Positions 15,743 to 24,309 of a stretch of 64,000 nucleotides of DNA are shown piece after piece. The stretch lies in NCBI GenBank assembly GCA_947458745.1, contig CANGYQ010000001.1:558001-622000 (forward strand). The letters are read 5' to 3'. A program made the position numbers and the translations under genes. Each line of letters starts with the position of its first letter. Within the stretch, counting starts at the first letter, position 1. This DNA comes from Bryobacteraceae bacterium. Lineage in GTDB: Bacteria; Acidobacteriota; Terriglobia; Bryobacterales; Bryobacteraceae. The notes below the pieces were generated by a model that saw only the letters and a program-made list of their open reading frames with translations, was not told the origin of the DNA and did not search any database.

Positions 15743-16464
15743 GCCAACTCGACACACCCACCGCCGGCGTTTCCCTTGAATGGTGCGGCGGGCCGACGTT
15801 TGCGGTCCGCTACCGCGGCATCAGTTTCTACCTGGAGCCCGGTCCGGAGTCGGGGCCGGTGGCCGACGCCGACATGGTGATCGTAGGCGGACGCCGATCG
15901 CTCAATGTGCCGGTGCTCACGGGGATTCTGGCCGCTTCGGCGCACGCTAAGGTGGTGCTGCCCAAGGGCGTTGGCGAGTACGCGCATGCCCAGGGGCTGG
16001 ACTATCACCGCATGACGACAACGGATGCTGCCCTGCGGGTGGAGTACTTCAAGAATGGCGAGTACGGCCGCATCTACGGTGTTCCCGCAGCGCGGCGCGA
16101 TGAGCATGGTGCGCCCCAACTAGACTACACGCCTATTGGCGGCTTCCCCCAGATCGGCTTCATGGCGCGCTTTGGGGCATGTACAGTGTTCCATTCCGGC
16201 CGGGGCGTTCCGTATTCGGAGCTGGTGGACCGCCTGCGTCCCTACAGCCCCAATGTCGCCATTGTCTCGATTGGTCCGGACACGTTCTCGGAGTCGCAGG
16301 CCGCCGATCTGGCGGAGCAGCTACAGCTGCCATGGCTGGTACCCGCACCCGCCACACCCGAGCATGGCCAGCGGTTCCTGGAACACATGCTAGGCCATCG
16401 GCCATTGCAACGCTTCAAGATGTTCGAGCCGGGCGAGAGCTGGGAAATTCCCGGGACTGCCTAG
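15739..16464 (+). CDS. Metallo-hydrolase-like (UlaG-type) protein lacking the metal motif
   Basis: A 241-residue soluble protein starting in the stop of sua5 (ATGA at 15739-15742). The start of the chain (LEWCGGPTFAVRYRGISFYLEP) and the later GFMARFGACTVFHSGRG strand resemble UlaG-like metallo-beta-lactamase-fold proteins. The expected HxHxDH metal motif is missing: the corresponding place reads VGGRRSLNVP. It may therefore be a non-catalytic member of the fold or a divergent hydrolase. The tight coupling to sua5 suggests a shared role or simply shared expression. No specific substrate can be proposed. Confidence 0.65.
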   Translation: MSQLDTPTAGVSLEWCGGPTFAVRYRGISFYLEPGPESGPVADADMVIVGGRRSLNVPVLTGILAASAHAKVVLPKGVGEYAHAQGLDYHRMTTTDAALRVEYFKNGEYGRIYGVPAARRDEHGAPQLDYTPIGGFPQIGFMARFGACTVFHSGRGVPYSELVDRLRPYSPNVAIVSIGPDTFSESQAADLAEQLQLPWLVPAPATPEHGQRFLEHMLGHRPLQRFKMFEPGESWEIPGTA

Positions 16465-16467
16465 CCT

Positions 16468-16659
16468 TTAGGCCACGCTTTCCGCTGGTGCCTGCCAGCG
16501 GACGAGAAAGAAATGGTGCCCGCACAGTTCGCAGCGGTAAGGCTGGAGCAACCAGAACAATGCCTGCTCAAAGCCATTGCGAACCCCCACTCGCCGGATG
16601 ACGATGGAGCGGCAAAACGGACACCGCGGCGAGAACAATCCAGCAAAGGCAGAAATCAT
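16468..16659 (-). CDS. Small zinc-ribbon protein
   Basis: A 63-residue protein with two Cys pairs, CPFC at about residues 13-16 and CELCGHHFF at about 43-51, spaced as in a zinc ribbon. The other frames in this stretch do not keep the cysteines. The role is unknown; RNA or protein binding is typical of such domains. It is convergent with the UlaG-like gene, the two stops being 3 nt apart, with a small GCCTA...TAGGC inverted repeat there. Confidence 0.6.
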   Translation of the reverse strand: MISAFAGLFSPRCPFCRSIVIRRVGVRNGFEQALFWLLQPYRCELCGHHFFLVRWQAPAESVA

Positions 16660-16724
16660 GTAGCTGCGTTAAGGCTACTCCCATTCGCCGCCCATTGCCG
16701 AACTATCTGTCGGGCCGGTAATTG

Positions 16725-18284
16725 TCAGGCGAAGTGGATCCACAGGCCCACAATGGTGCAGCCAACCAGACCGGTCCAGGCCAGATCGCCGGTGGCGAAC
16801 TGGAAGCCGGAGCGTTGAAGCGTCAGGCCATCGATATCCCGCCGCACCTCCGACGCCCGGCTGAGGCCCACCATCATCGCCACACAGGCCAGAAACACGA
16901 TGACGCTGAAGTTGAGGAAGCTGTAGGCGGCGACAGCATTCAGCGGCCCCAGGTCCAGGTGGAACGCATTGCGCAGGATGTCCAGCAGAAAGCGCAAGGC
17001 CCCCGCGGTTCCGCCCACGATCAGGGTGGTAAACGCCGCCCGCTCGGTGGCGCCTTTCCACAGCACTCCGGTGAGGAAGACGGCGGTGATCGGTGCGCCG
17101 ACATAGGCTTGGACGCTTTGCAGGTATTGATACATCTCGTTGGAGAGGTACTTGATGAACGGAATCCACGCAATGCTGAGCACCACCACCACACCGGTTA
17201 CGACGCGGCCTACCAACACGAGTTGGCTTTCGCTCGCCTTGGGGCGGATCTTCTGGTAGATGTCCATCGTCACCAGCGTTGAGCAGGAGTTCAGTACCGA
17301 ACTCATGGCCGACATCAGGGCCGCCAGCAACGCCGCCACTACCAGCCCCGAAACGCCCGGTGGCAACAGACGCTTCACCAGCATCGGAAATGCGTTGTCG
17401 CCTGTCACTTCCGTGGGCCAGATCGATTTGGCGATCAAGCCCGGCAGCACCAGAATGAAGACTGGTAGGATCTTCAAAGCCGCGCAGAGAAACGTTCCCT
17501 TGCGAGCATCGGTGAGCGACTTGGCGCTCAGGGTTTTTTGCACGATCACCTGGTCGGTGCACCAATACCAGATGCCCAAAATCAGGCTGCCAAAGATGGT
17601 GCCCACCCACGGATAGACCGGGTCATCATTGGGCTTGATCATGTGGAAGAAGTCCAGCGGTAGCGTCGCCCGCAGCCCTTCGAAACCGCCCACCTTGTCT
17701 AAGCCCAGCACGGTGAGTACGATCGCGCCCAGGATCAGCAGCACGGCCTGGAACAGGTCCGTATAGATCACCGCCGCCAGGCCGCCGGTGATGGTGTAGA
17801 TGCCGGTGGCCAGCACCAGCAGCACGGAAGAGGTGACATAGTCCCAGCCGAACACCTCCCGCATCAGGATCGCCCCGGCAAACAGGTGCACGGAGATCTT
17901 GGTGAAGACGTAGGCCAGCAGAGAAACGATGGTGAGATACCAGCGGCACCCGGGGCCAAACCGGCGCTCCAGAAACTCGGGCATCGTGTAGACCTTGCTC
18001 TTCAGGTAGAAGGGCACAAACAGCCAGCCCAGAATGAATAGGCAGAAGCTGGCCGACCATTCATAGCAGCCCACGGCCAGGCCGCTGGTGGCACCGGAAC
18101 CAGCGAGGCCAATGAAGTGTTCGCTCGAAATATTGGTGGCGAACAGCGAGAGGCCAATAGCCACCCAGCCCACGTTCTCACCGGCCAAGAAGTAGTCCCG
18201 CGCCGTGCGTTCCTTGCGCGAATGATAGAAGCCAATGGCGAAGACGATGGCAAAGTAGGCCACCAGAATGACGGTATCCAGCAT
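16725..18284 (-). CDS. Sodium:solute symporter (SSS family, SglT-like)
   Basis: A 519-residue membrane transporter with about 13-14 hydrophobic helices, close to the usual length of SSS carriers. Recognisable parts are the N-terminal YHSRKERTARDYFLAGENVGW loop, the WYWCTDQVIVQ segment and the ALLAALMSAMSSVLNS helix, where Ser residues contribute to Na+ binding in this family. The substrate is probably a sugar or related organic solute, as for SglT and NanT relatives, but cannot be fixed from sequence. A -10-like TAAAAT lies 6 nt before the ATG. Confidence 0.9.
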   Translation of the reverse strand: MLDTVILVAYFAIVFAIGFYHSRKERTARDYFLAGENVGWVAIGLSLFATNISSEHFIGLAGSGATSGLAVGCYEWSASFCLFILGWLFVPFYLKSKVYTMPEFLERRFGPGCRWYLTIVSLLAYVFTKISVHLFAGAILMREVFGWDYVTSSVLLVLATGIYTITGGLAAVIYTDLFQAVLLILGAIVLTVLGLDKVGGFEGLRATLPLDFFHMIKPNDDPVYPWVGTIFGSLILGIWYWCTDQVIVQKTLSAKSLTDARKGTFLCAALKILPVFILVLPGLIAKSIWPTEVTGDNAFPMLVKRLLPPGVSGLVVAALLAALMSAMSSVLNSCSTLVTMDIYQKIRPKASESQLVLVGRVVTGVVVVLSIAWIPFIKYLSNEMYQYLQSVQAYVGAPITAVFLTGVLWKGATERAAFTTLIVGGTAGALRFLLDILRNAFHLDLGPLNAVAAYSFLNFSVIVFLACVAMMVGLSRASEVRRDIDGLTLQRSGFQFATGDLAWTGLVGCTIVGLWIHFA

Positions 18285-18290
18285 CGCTGG

Positions 18291-18296
18291 ATTTTA
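18291..18296 (-). promoter_or_regulatory. -10-like hexamer TAAAAT before the symporter gene
   Basis: On the minus strand GTAAAAT ends 6 nt before the ATG at 18284, with no Shine-Dalgarno sequence between. Transcription would then start at or next to the start codon (leaderless). Confidence 0.4.
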
Positions 18297-18400
18297 CACC
18301 GTCAGGGCATGCAGCCGTTGCTGCGGTGTGCCAAGTTCCACGAGTGGAGGCCGCTACCGGACGATGCTGATGGCGCGTCAGGAGCGGATTGACCGGTTTC

Positions 18401-19321
18401 CTATTGACGGCGGAACTGGTCAACCTCACCGGTAGCAGAGATGCGGCAAGTGCCGGTGCGAATCCGCTGGTTGCGGTCCATCGCCTGGTAGTTCACCAAG
18501 TAGCTGCCGTTGCCGGGGTCGAGCCCATGTTGGACGCGGACATCACCGGCGGACACGCCCCAGTTGCGGCTGGCTTCATCCTGGCAGAGGCTCAACGCCT
18601 GAGCCCAGGAAGTGCGGCTCGTATTGCGTCCGCCTTCTAGCTGGAACTGGACCAGCTGGCCGGTGGAGGAGACAGTGCAGAATCCCTTCTTGGTGACGCC
18701 TTTGGCGTTGCGGAATGTAAAGTCGACGCGGGAGTCGCCATCCGGTTCAACCTGGCCACGCCGCACGGTCACGCGATTGCCCGGGATATTGCGGCTTTCC
18801 ATCACCTGGGTGCGGCAGATGTTGAGCGCCTCGCGGTTGGAGATGGCGCCATTCCAGTTGCCATTCGGCATGCGGCCGGTTTCCCAGTTTCCGATGCCGC
18901 CCGAATAGCCGAAGTTGTTGCTGCCGCCGCGCCATTCGATGTCGCCGGTGTAGCCTTCGGCGCCGCCCTTGGGATCTTCGATGCGGATGACGGCGACGCC
19001 GCCGCTCGAGTTCGGGTCCCGGACCAATTGCTGGCTCCCCCGGCCGTCGATGCCTTTGAATCGGAACTGGCCCGGATTGTTCGGCAGGGGTTGATTGCAG
19101 ACAAATCGCCGCCACTGGGCCGGTTGACCGCTCAGCTGTCGGATGAGGCCACGGTCACCCTGGATCTCGATGTCGGCGGCCCCGTCCACTTGCACCTCGA
19201 AGGTGCACTTGCCATCCCCATCACCCCCGGTGATGGTGGCCCGGATCGATTGGGCGTGCATCTGGGCGCTGACGATGAGTGTGAAGGCCAACGCCGCGAT
19301 CTGGATATTGGTGCGGGTCAT
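18401..19321 (-). CDS. Secreted protein of unknown function
   Basis: A 306-residue exported protein with a signal peptide ending in MHAQS (about residue 24). An N-terminal module (about 25-135) contains a GGDGDGKCTFEVQVDG strand and two Cys. A Gly/Asn-rich region follows (about 135-165, SNNFGYSGGIGNW). The second half has two similar strands (VDFTFRNAKG...GFCTVSSTGQL and YLVNYQAMDR...GTCRISATGEV) suggesting two related modules, each preceded by an ALNIC or ALSLC helix. I infer an internal duplication. No enzyme family is recognised. Flanking gaps (18285-18400 and 19322-19457) hold no clear element beyond the symporter -10. Confidence 0.7.
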   Translation of the reverse strand: MTRTNIQIAALAFTLIVSAQMHAQSIRATITGGDGDGKCTFEVQVDGAADIEIQGDRGLIRQLSGQPAQWRRFVCNQPLPNNPGQFRFKGIDGRGSQQLVRDPNSSGGVAVIRIEDPKGGAEGYTGDIEWRGGSNNFGYSGGIGNWETGRMPNGNWNGAISNREALNICRTQVMESRNIPGNRVTVRRGQVEPDGDSRVDFTFRNAKGVTKKGFCTVSSTGQLVQFQLEGGRNTSRTSWAQALSLCQDEASRNWGVSAGDVRVQHGLDPGNGSYLVNYQAMDRNQRIRTGTCRISATGEVDQFRRQ

Positions 19322-19457
19322 GCCGCAGTAGGTGCAAGCCGGAGGCCAACGGGAATGATGGCAAACAATGGGCGAAGCGGGTTAGGTTGCGGCGGCGGGA
19401 TGCCGAATGGCGTCCGAGGGGCAGATCGTGGAAGCGATTCCCGCGGATGGCGGCGAT

Positions 19458-20459
19458 CTAGCGGTCGCGCTCGGTCACCAGATCGGTAACAGCAGCCATG
19501 GCAGCCTGGTAGCGAGATTCCGGGAAGGTGCCGATCAGGAGGCGGGCCCGGTCGGTGAAGGCTTGGGCACGCTGGCGAGCACGGTCGATGCCGCGTTTGT
19601 CCTTGATCAGATCCTGAATGCGGGACAGAGGGACGCGCGAATAGTTGCCATCGCGGAGAACGGTTTCTACGAGTTGACGTTCGGCCGGCGTCGCGTCCTC
19701 GAGCGCATAGATCAGCGGCAGCGTGACTTTGCCTTCCTGCAGATCATTGCCCACGGGCTTGCCCAAGATCTTTTCCCGCGAAGTGAAATCAAGCAGGTCG
19801 TCCACCAGCTGGAAGGCCATGCCGAGGTTCCAGGCAAACTCGGACAAACGTTGCTCCTGCGCCTCATCCGCGCCGCCGGCGATCGAACCCAGCCGGGCGC
19901 AGGCGGAAAACAGGGCAGCCGTCTTGCGGTCGATCAGCTCCATGTAATCGGTTTCGGAAACATCGATCCGCCCGATCCGTTGCAGCTGGATCAGTTCGCC
20001 TTCCACCATCATCTGGGTGAGGCTGATCAAGACATCCAGCACATGGAAGTTCCGCTGGCGCAGTGCCACCTGGAACGCCTGCATGTACATCCAGTCACCG
20101 GCGAGCACACTGGCATGGTTGCCCCAGATAACATTGGCCGAAGGCCGGCCCCGGCGCGTGGTGGCCATGTCGATGACGTCGTCATGGACCAGCGTCGCCG
20201 CATGGATCATTTCAACAACAGCGGCCAGCTGGATCGCCTGCGTGTCCGGTTCACAGAACAGGCGCGTTGAGAGCAGCAGCAGCGTAGGCCGGATGCGTTT
20301 GCCGCCCGCCGAGTGCAGGTAGCGGGCGATCTCGGAGATCTGCTCCACCGAGCCAACGCACTCGTCCGTGATAAACGCTTCCGCCTTCTCGAGATCCCCC
20401 GCAACCAGGGATTGAATCTCGCGAGCGGTGAGGGCGGCGCCTAGTTTTCCAAAACTCAT
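19458..20459 (-). CDS. ispB: Polyprenyl diphosphate synthase (long-chain, trans type)
   Basis: Extends allylic diphosphates with isopentenyl diphosphate to make the side chain of a respiratory quinone. The 333-residue protein has both aspartate-rich motifs: DDVID (first, about residue 97) followed by RRGRPSAN, and DDLLDF (second, about 226), together with the KRIRP substrate lysine/arginine segment. The ATG at 20459 gives the standard N-terminus (MSFGKL); the longer frame from 20558 would overlap tatD. Chain length (hepta-, octa- or decaprenyl) cannot be read from sequence. Last gene of the seven-gene operon. Confidence 0.88.
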   Translation of the reverse strand: MSFGKLGAALTAREIQSLVAGDLEKAEAFITDECVGSVEQISEIARYLHSAGGKRIRPTLLLLSTRLFCEPDTQAIQLAAVVEMIHAATLVHDDVIDMATTRRGRPSANVIWGNHASVLAGDWMYMQAFQVALRQRNFHVLDVLISLTQMMVEGELIQLQRIGRIDVSETDYMELIDRKTAALFSACARLGSIAGGADEAQEQRLSEFAWNLGMAFQLVDDLLDFTSREKILGKPVGNDLQEGKVTLPLIYALEDATPAERQLVETVLRDGNYSRVPLSRIQDLIKDKRGIDRARQRAQAFTDRARLLIGTFPESRYQAAMAAVTDLVTERDR

Positions 20460-20469
20460 CCGGGAACCC

Positions 20470-21225
20470 CTAGTGTAATCCGTCCGCCAAGGCGGCGCTG
20501 AATAGCTGATGGAAATTGGCCGTGGTCTGGCGCTCAATTTCAGTGACACTAACACCACGGAGCTCCGCTAGCCGGGCTGCGGTATGGACCATCAACGCCG
20601 GCTCGTTCCGTTTGCCCCGCATGGGTACGGGTGCCAAATACGGCGCATCGGTTTCCAGCAGAATTCGATCCGCCGGAGCCCACCGCGCCGCTTCTTGCAC
20701 CTCTAAGGCTTTGGGAAACGTGATCACGCCGCCAAACGCCAAATAGAACCCCATGGCGACGGACCGTTCCGCCTCTTTGGGACCACCCGAAAAGCAGTGC
20801 ATGATGCCCGTACCCTGCCAGTGCTCTTCGAGCACCGCAAAAGTATCGTCCCAGGCTTCTCGCGTATGGATAATGATCGGCAAACTCAGCTCCGCCGCCA
20901 AACGCAAATGGTCAATAAACACGCGCCGCTGCACATCCCGCGGCGCGAAGTCGTAGTGGTAATCGAGACCAATCTCACCGATCGCCACAACCTTTGGATG
21001 CTGCGCGCGCTGCCTTAGATGGGGAATCGTATCCGGCGTCGTTTCAGCCGCTTGGTGCGGATGGACGCCCACACTGCCCAGCAAGCAACTGTATTGATCG
21101 AGAAATTCGGGTGACGGGTCGATCGCAAGGATGGTGGTGATACCCGCCGCTTGGGCACGCTCCATCATCGCGTCGCGATCAACATCAAACGCGTTATCGT
21201 CCGGGTGGCAATGCGAGTCGATCAC
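20470..21225 (-). CDS. tatD: TatD family metal-dependent hydrolase (DNase)
   Basis: A 251-residue TIM-barrel hydrolase, the usual TatD length. Metal-binding motifs are in place: DSHCHPD near the N-terminus, GEIGLDYH (about 82-89), IIHTREAW (about 117), MHCFSGG and the ETDAPY motif near residue 194. TatD enzymes act as 3'-5' exonucleases or DNases; the biological substrate here is not known. It lies 6 nt after metG, an order (metG-tatD) common across bacteria. Confidence 0.9.
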   Translation of the reverse strand: MIDSHCHPDDNAFDVDRDAMMERAQAAGITTILAIDPSPEFLDQYSCLLGSVGVHPHQAAETTPDTIPHLRQRAQHPKVVAIGEIGLDYHYDFAPRDVQRRVFIDHLRLAAELSLPIIIHTREAWDDTFAVLEEHWQGTGIMHCFSGGPKEAERSVAMGFYLAFGGVITFPKALEVQEAARWAPADRILLETDAPYLAPVPMRGKRNEPALMVHTAARLAELRGVSVTEIERQTTANFHQLFSAALADGLH

Positions 21226-21231
21226 GGGCCG

Positions 21232-23154
21232 CTACTTCAACCGCGCGCCCACAGGCACTTCTTCCAGGAACGAGACCAACGCCGGGGAGCCGCCTTCCAG
21301 CGACGCCGCCACGATCATGCCCTGCGATTCAATACCGCGCAGCTTGCGGGGGGCGAGGTTGGCGACGATCGCCACCTTGCGGCCGATCAGCTGCTCGGGC
21401 TTGTAGGCCAGCGCAATGCCGGCCACGATGGTCCTCGGACCCTTGGTTTCGCCGATGTCGATCTTCAGATGCAGCAGCTTGTCGGCCTTGGGCACTGCTT
21501 CCGCCGAGACGATGATGCCGACGCGGAGATCGACCTTGATGAAATCGTCGATGGTGATCTCCGGGGCCAAGTCGGCCACGCCATCCACCATCATCTTCAC
21601 CGGAGCCGCCGGGGCTTCCGCTTTCACTTCTTCGGCCGGAGCCTTGCCGAGCAGTTGCGCTTGCCGCGCCAGTTCTTCTTTTTCGAGTTCGAGCATTTTG
21701 GGAATCACTTCTTTGGCATCGGCCCGGGGGAAGATCGGACCCAACGCTCCACCGGCCAATTGGGCCTGGATGCGTGCGGCCGATTCCGGAATGACGGGCG
21801 ATGCCAACTCACAAATCACCTTGAGGGCCGCAAAGCAGCGCCCCAACACTTCATCCAGTTCCGCGTCCTTCTGCTGCTTGGCCAGCTCCCAAGGCTTGTG
21901 GGCCACGATGTAGCGGTCCATTTCACCGATCAGGGACCAGATGGCTTCCAGCGCCTTGTGAAACTCAAACCGCTCATAGGCGGAGGCCGCAGCGGCGCGC
22001 GTTTCGTCAAAGGTGGCCGCCGATTCCGGCGCCTTGCCTCCGCGATACTGCGCAATCATCGCTAGTGTTCGGGCGGCCAGATTGCCGAGACCATTCGCCA
22101 AGTCCGCGTTGTAGCGGGTGACCAGTGCGTCAAAGGAAAAACTGCCATCGGAGCCAAACGGCACTTCGCGCAACAGGAAGTAGCGCAGCGCGTCGGCGCC
22201 CATCACTTGCTGAATGGGTGTCGCGCGGACGATGTTGCCCTTGGATTTCGACATCTTGTCGTTCTCAAACAGCAGCCAGCCGTGCGCGAACACTTTCTTG
22301 GGCAGCGCCCATTTGCCGGTGGGCTCGGCTTCCGCGGCTGCCATCAGGAACGCGGGCCAGTAGATAGCATGGAAGCGCAGGATCTCTTTGCCGATCAGGT
22401 GCAGATCGGCGGGCCACAGCGGCTCACCGTTGATCGACTGGTTGAGCACAGCGGTGTGATAAGTCATCAACGCGTCGAACCAGACATAGAAGACTTGCCC
22501 CGGTGCGTCGGGCACCGGAATGCCCCACTTCACCGTGGACCGCGAAATGGAGAGATCCTTCAGGCCACCTTCCTGATTCAGGAAAGCCATCACTTCGTTG
22601 CGCCGAATTTCGGGCTGGCACCAATCGGGGTTGTCCAGGTGGAACTGCCGCAACCGGTCGGTGAAAGCCGAAAGCTTGAAGTAGTAGTTCTCTTCGGTGA
22701 TGCCTTCGATGGGCCGTCCGCAATCCGGGCACGGATCACCGGGCTTGGCGTCGTTGACGTAAAGCTCATCAAAGAAGCAGTAGCAGCCCGAATAAGAGCC
22801 CGGATAGACGTAGCCGGCCTGCTTGCAGGCATGGAACAGCGATTGCACGTTCAGCGCGTGATCAGCATCGGTGGTGCGCTTGAAGTGGTCAATCGCAAAA
22901 CCCATCTGGTCCCAGACGCGCTTGAATTCGGCCGCGATGATATCGGTGAACTCTTTGGGTTGTTTATTCTGAGCCGCGGCGGCGCGGGCGATCTTCTGGC
23001 CATGCTCGTCGGTGCCGGTAGTCAGCACACAATCGAAGCCCTGCGCCGTCTTCCACCGCTTGATGACATCGGCGGCGATGGTGGTGTAGGTGTGCCCGAT
23101 GTGCGGCGCCGCGTTGACGTAGTAGATCGGCGTAGTCAGGTAATACTTGCTCAT
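21232..23154 (-). CDS. metG: Methionyl-tRNA synthetase
   Basis: Charges tRNA-Met with methionine for initiation and elongation. The 640-residue enzyme has an HIGH motif (AAPHIGHTYT, about 11-20), zinc-knuckle Cys residues (GCYCF and CPDCGRP, about 125-155), the KMSKS loop (DKMSKSKGN, about 298-306), an anticodon-binding helical domain and a C-terminal EMAPII/Trbp111-like tRNA-binding domain (about 540-640), which makes it a dimeric full-length type. It is separated by 6 nt from larC upstream and from tatD downstream, within the long operon. Confidence 0.95.
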   Translation of the reverse strand: MSKYYLTTPIYYVNAAPHIGHTYTTIAADVIKRWKTAQGFDCVLTTGTDEHGQKIARAAAAQNKQPKEFTDIIAAEFKRVWDQMGFAIDHFKRTTDADHALNVQSLFHACKQAGYVYPGSYSGCYCFFDELYVNDAKPGDPCPDCGRPIEGITEENYYFKLSAFTDRLRQFHLDNPDWCQPEIRRNEVMAFLNQEGGLKDLSISRSTVKWGIPVPDAPGQVFYVWFDALMTYHTAVLNQSINGEPLWPADLHLIGKEILRFHAIYWPAFLMAAAEAEPTGKWALPKKVFAHGWLLFENDKMSKSKGNIVRATPIQQVMGADALRYFLLREVPFGSDGSFSFDALVTRYNADLANGLGNLAARTLAMIAQYRGGKAPESAATFDETRAAAASAYERFEFHKALEAIWSLIGEMDRYIVAHKPWELAKQQKDAELDEVLGRCFAALKVICELASPVIPESAARIQAQLAGGALGPIFPRADAKEVIPKMLELEKEELARQAQLLGKAPAEEVKAEAPAAPVKMMVDGVADLAPEITIDDFIKVDLRVGIIVSAEAVPKADKLLHLKIDIGETKGPRTIVAGIALAYKPEQLIGRKVAIVANLAPRKLRGIESQGMIVAASLEGGSPALVSFLEEVPVGARLK

Positions 23155-23160
23155 GTTGTT

Positions 23161-24309
23161 TTACGGGCGGTAGGCGACAGTCGCCGCCGCGATGACATCT
23201 TTCAGCGGTACATTCTTCTCTTCGGCGATCCGGCGGCAATCCTCGTACTCGGGTGCTGCCCCCTGGGCGGAGATCTTCACGCGGACCGGGCCCCAAGGCG
23301 TTGAAACCTGGACGATCTCGCGCTCCTGCACGCGGCGTTCGGCGGAATAGATCCGCAGGCCCAGCGTGGTGGTTTCGGCAAACATCACCTGCGCCAGCCG
23401 CTCCTGATCTTCGGGCTTCGCAATCACGCGCAGCAACGACCCCGGACGGCCCTTCTTCATCTGGATCGCTTCAATCGAGGCATCCAGCGCCCCCACCTGC
23501 ATCAGCTTGTCGAGCGCGTAGCCCAACACCTGCGGGCTAGTGTCGTCGATGTTGGCTTCGATCACGGAAACCGTGGTCGCTTCGACTGCTCGCGACGCTT
23601 CGCCGATCAGAATGCGCAGCAGATTGGCCTGCTGGGGGAAATCTTTGTCGCCCGCGCCAAAACCGGTGGCGCGCAGACGCATGGCCGGCATCGCGCCAAA
23701 GCTTTTTGACAGGGCTGCGGCGATGGCGGCACCGGTGGGCGTGGTCAGCTCCATCGTCGGACCGCTGGAATAGACTGGCTTGCCTTCCAGCAGCCGGGCG
23801 GTGGCGGGCGTAGGCACTGGCATCACCCCGTGATCCGCCGTCACCGTGCCACTACCCACGTTGACGGGCGAACAGTGTACTTGATCGATCCCCAGCAGGT
23901 GAAAGCCCAACGCCGCGCCCACAATGTCGCAAATCGAATCGACGGCACCCACTTCATGGAAGTGCACCTTGCGGATCTCGATGCCGTGGACCGCTGCTTC
24001 CGCCTCTCCGAGAGCCTGAAAAATCAGCTTTGCGTTCGCCTGTGCGGGCTTGGGCAGCGGCGCGGCATCAATCATGTCGATGATGTGGTGCAGGTGCCGG
24101 TGCTGCTTGTCACTGTCTGGCGGATCAACGTGAAACTTGGTGCCCGCAATGCCCTTGCGCTTGGTCTTCTCAATCCGGAACTCCGCGCCCGTGTTCAGGG
24201 TTTTCAGGCCGTCGAGCAACGCCTCCGAATCGGCCCCGGCATCAAGCAGGGCACCGACGGTCATGTCGCCCGCAATTCCGGAATAGGCGTCCAGGTAACA
24301 GATTTTCAT
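23161..24309 (-). CDS. larC: Nickel pincer cofactor biosynthesis protein LarC
   Basis: LarC inserts nickel into the pincer nucleotide cofactor of lactate racemase and related racemases/epimerases, using CTP. The 382-residue product is the complete fused form (LarC1+LarC2) in one frame, with the typical start CYLDAYSGIAGDM, a conserved HFHEVGAVDSI motif (about 109) and the C-terminal domain ending in EEKNVPLKDVI. In Lactobacillus larC is split by a frameshift, but not here. LarB, LarE and LarA are not in the window. The ATG overlaps the sirtuin stop by 4 nt. Confidence 0.9.
   Translation of the reverse strand: MKICYLDAYSGIAGDMTVGALLDAGADSEALLDGLKTLNTGAEFRIEKTKRKGIAGTKFHVDPPDSDKQHRHLHHIIDMIDAAPLPKPAQANAKLIFQALGEAEAAVHGIEIRKVHFHEVGAVDSICDIVGAALGFHLLGIDQVHCSPVNVGSGTVTADHGVMPVPTPATARLLEGKPVYSSGPTMELTTPTGAAIAAALSKSFGAMPAMRLRATGFGAGDKDFPQQANLLRILIGEASRAVEATTVSVIEANIDDTSPQVLGYALDKLMQVGALDASIEAIQMKKGRPGSLLRVIAKPEDQERLAQVMFAETTTLGLRIYSAERRVQEREIVQVSTPWGPVRVKISAQGAAPEYEDCRRIAEEKNVPLKDVIAAATVAYRP

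Noticed and set aside
20460-20558. Longer N-terminus of the polyprenyl synthase
   Set aside because: It would overlap tatD by 89 nt, and homologous proteins begin near MSFGKL; the ATG at 20459 was used.
22207-23304. 365-codon plus-strand frame opposite metG
   Set aside because: metG carries HIGH, KMSKS and zinc motifs on the minus strand; the plus frame has none.
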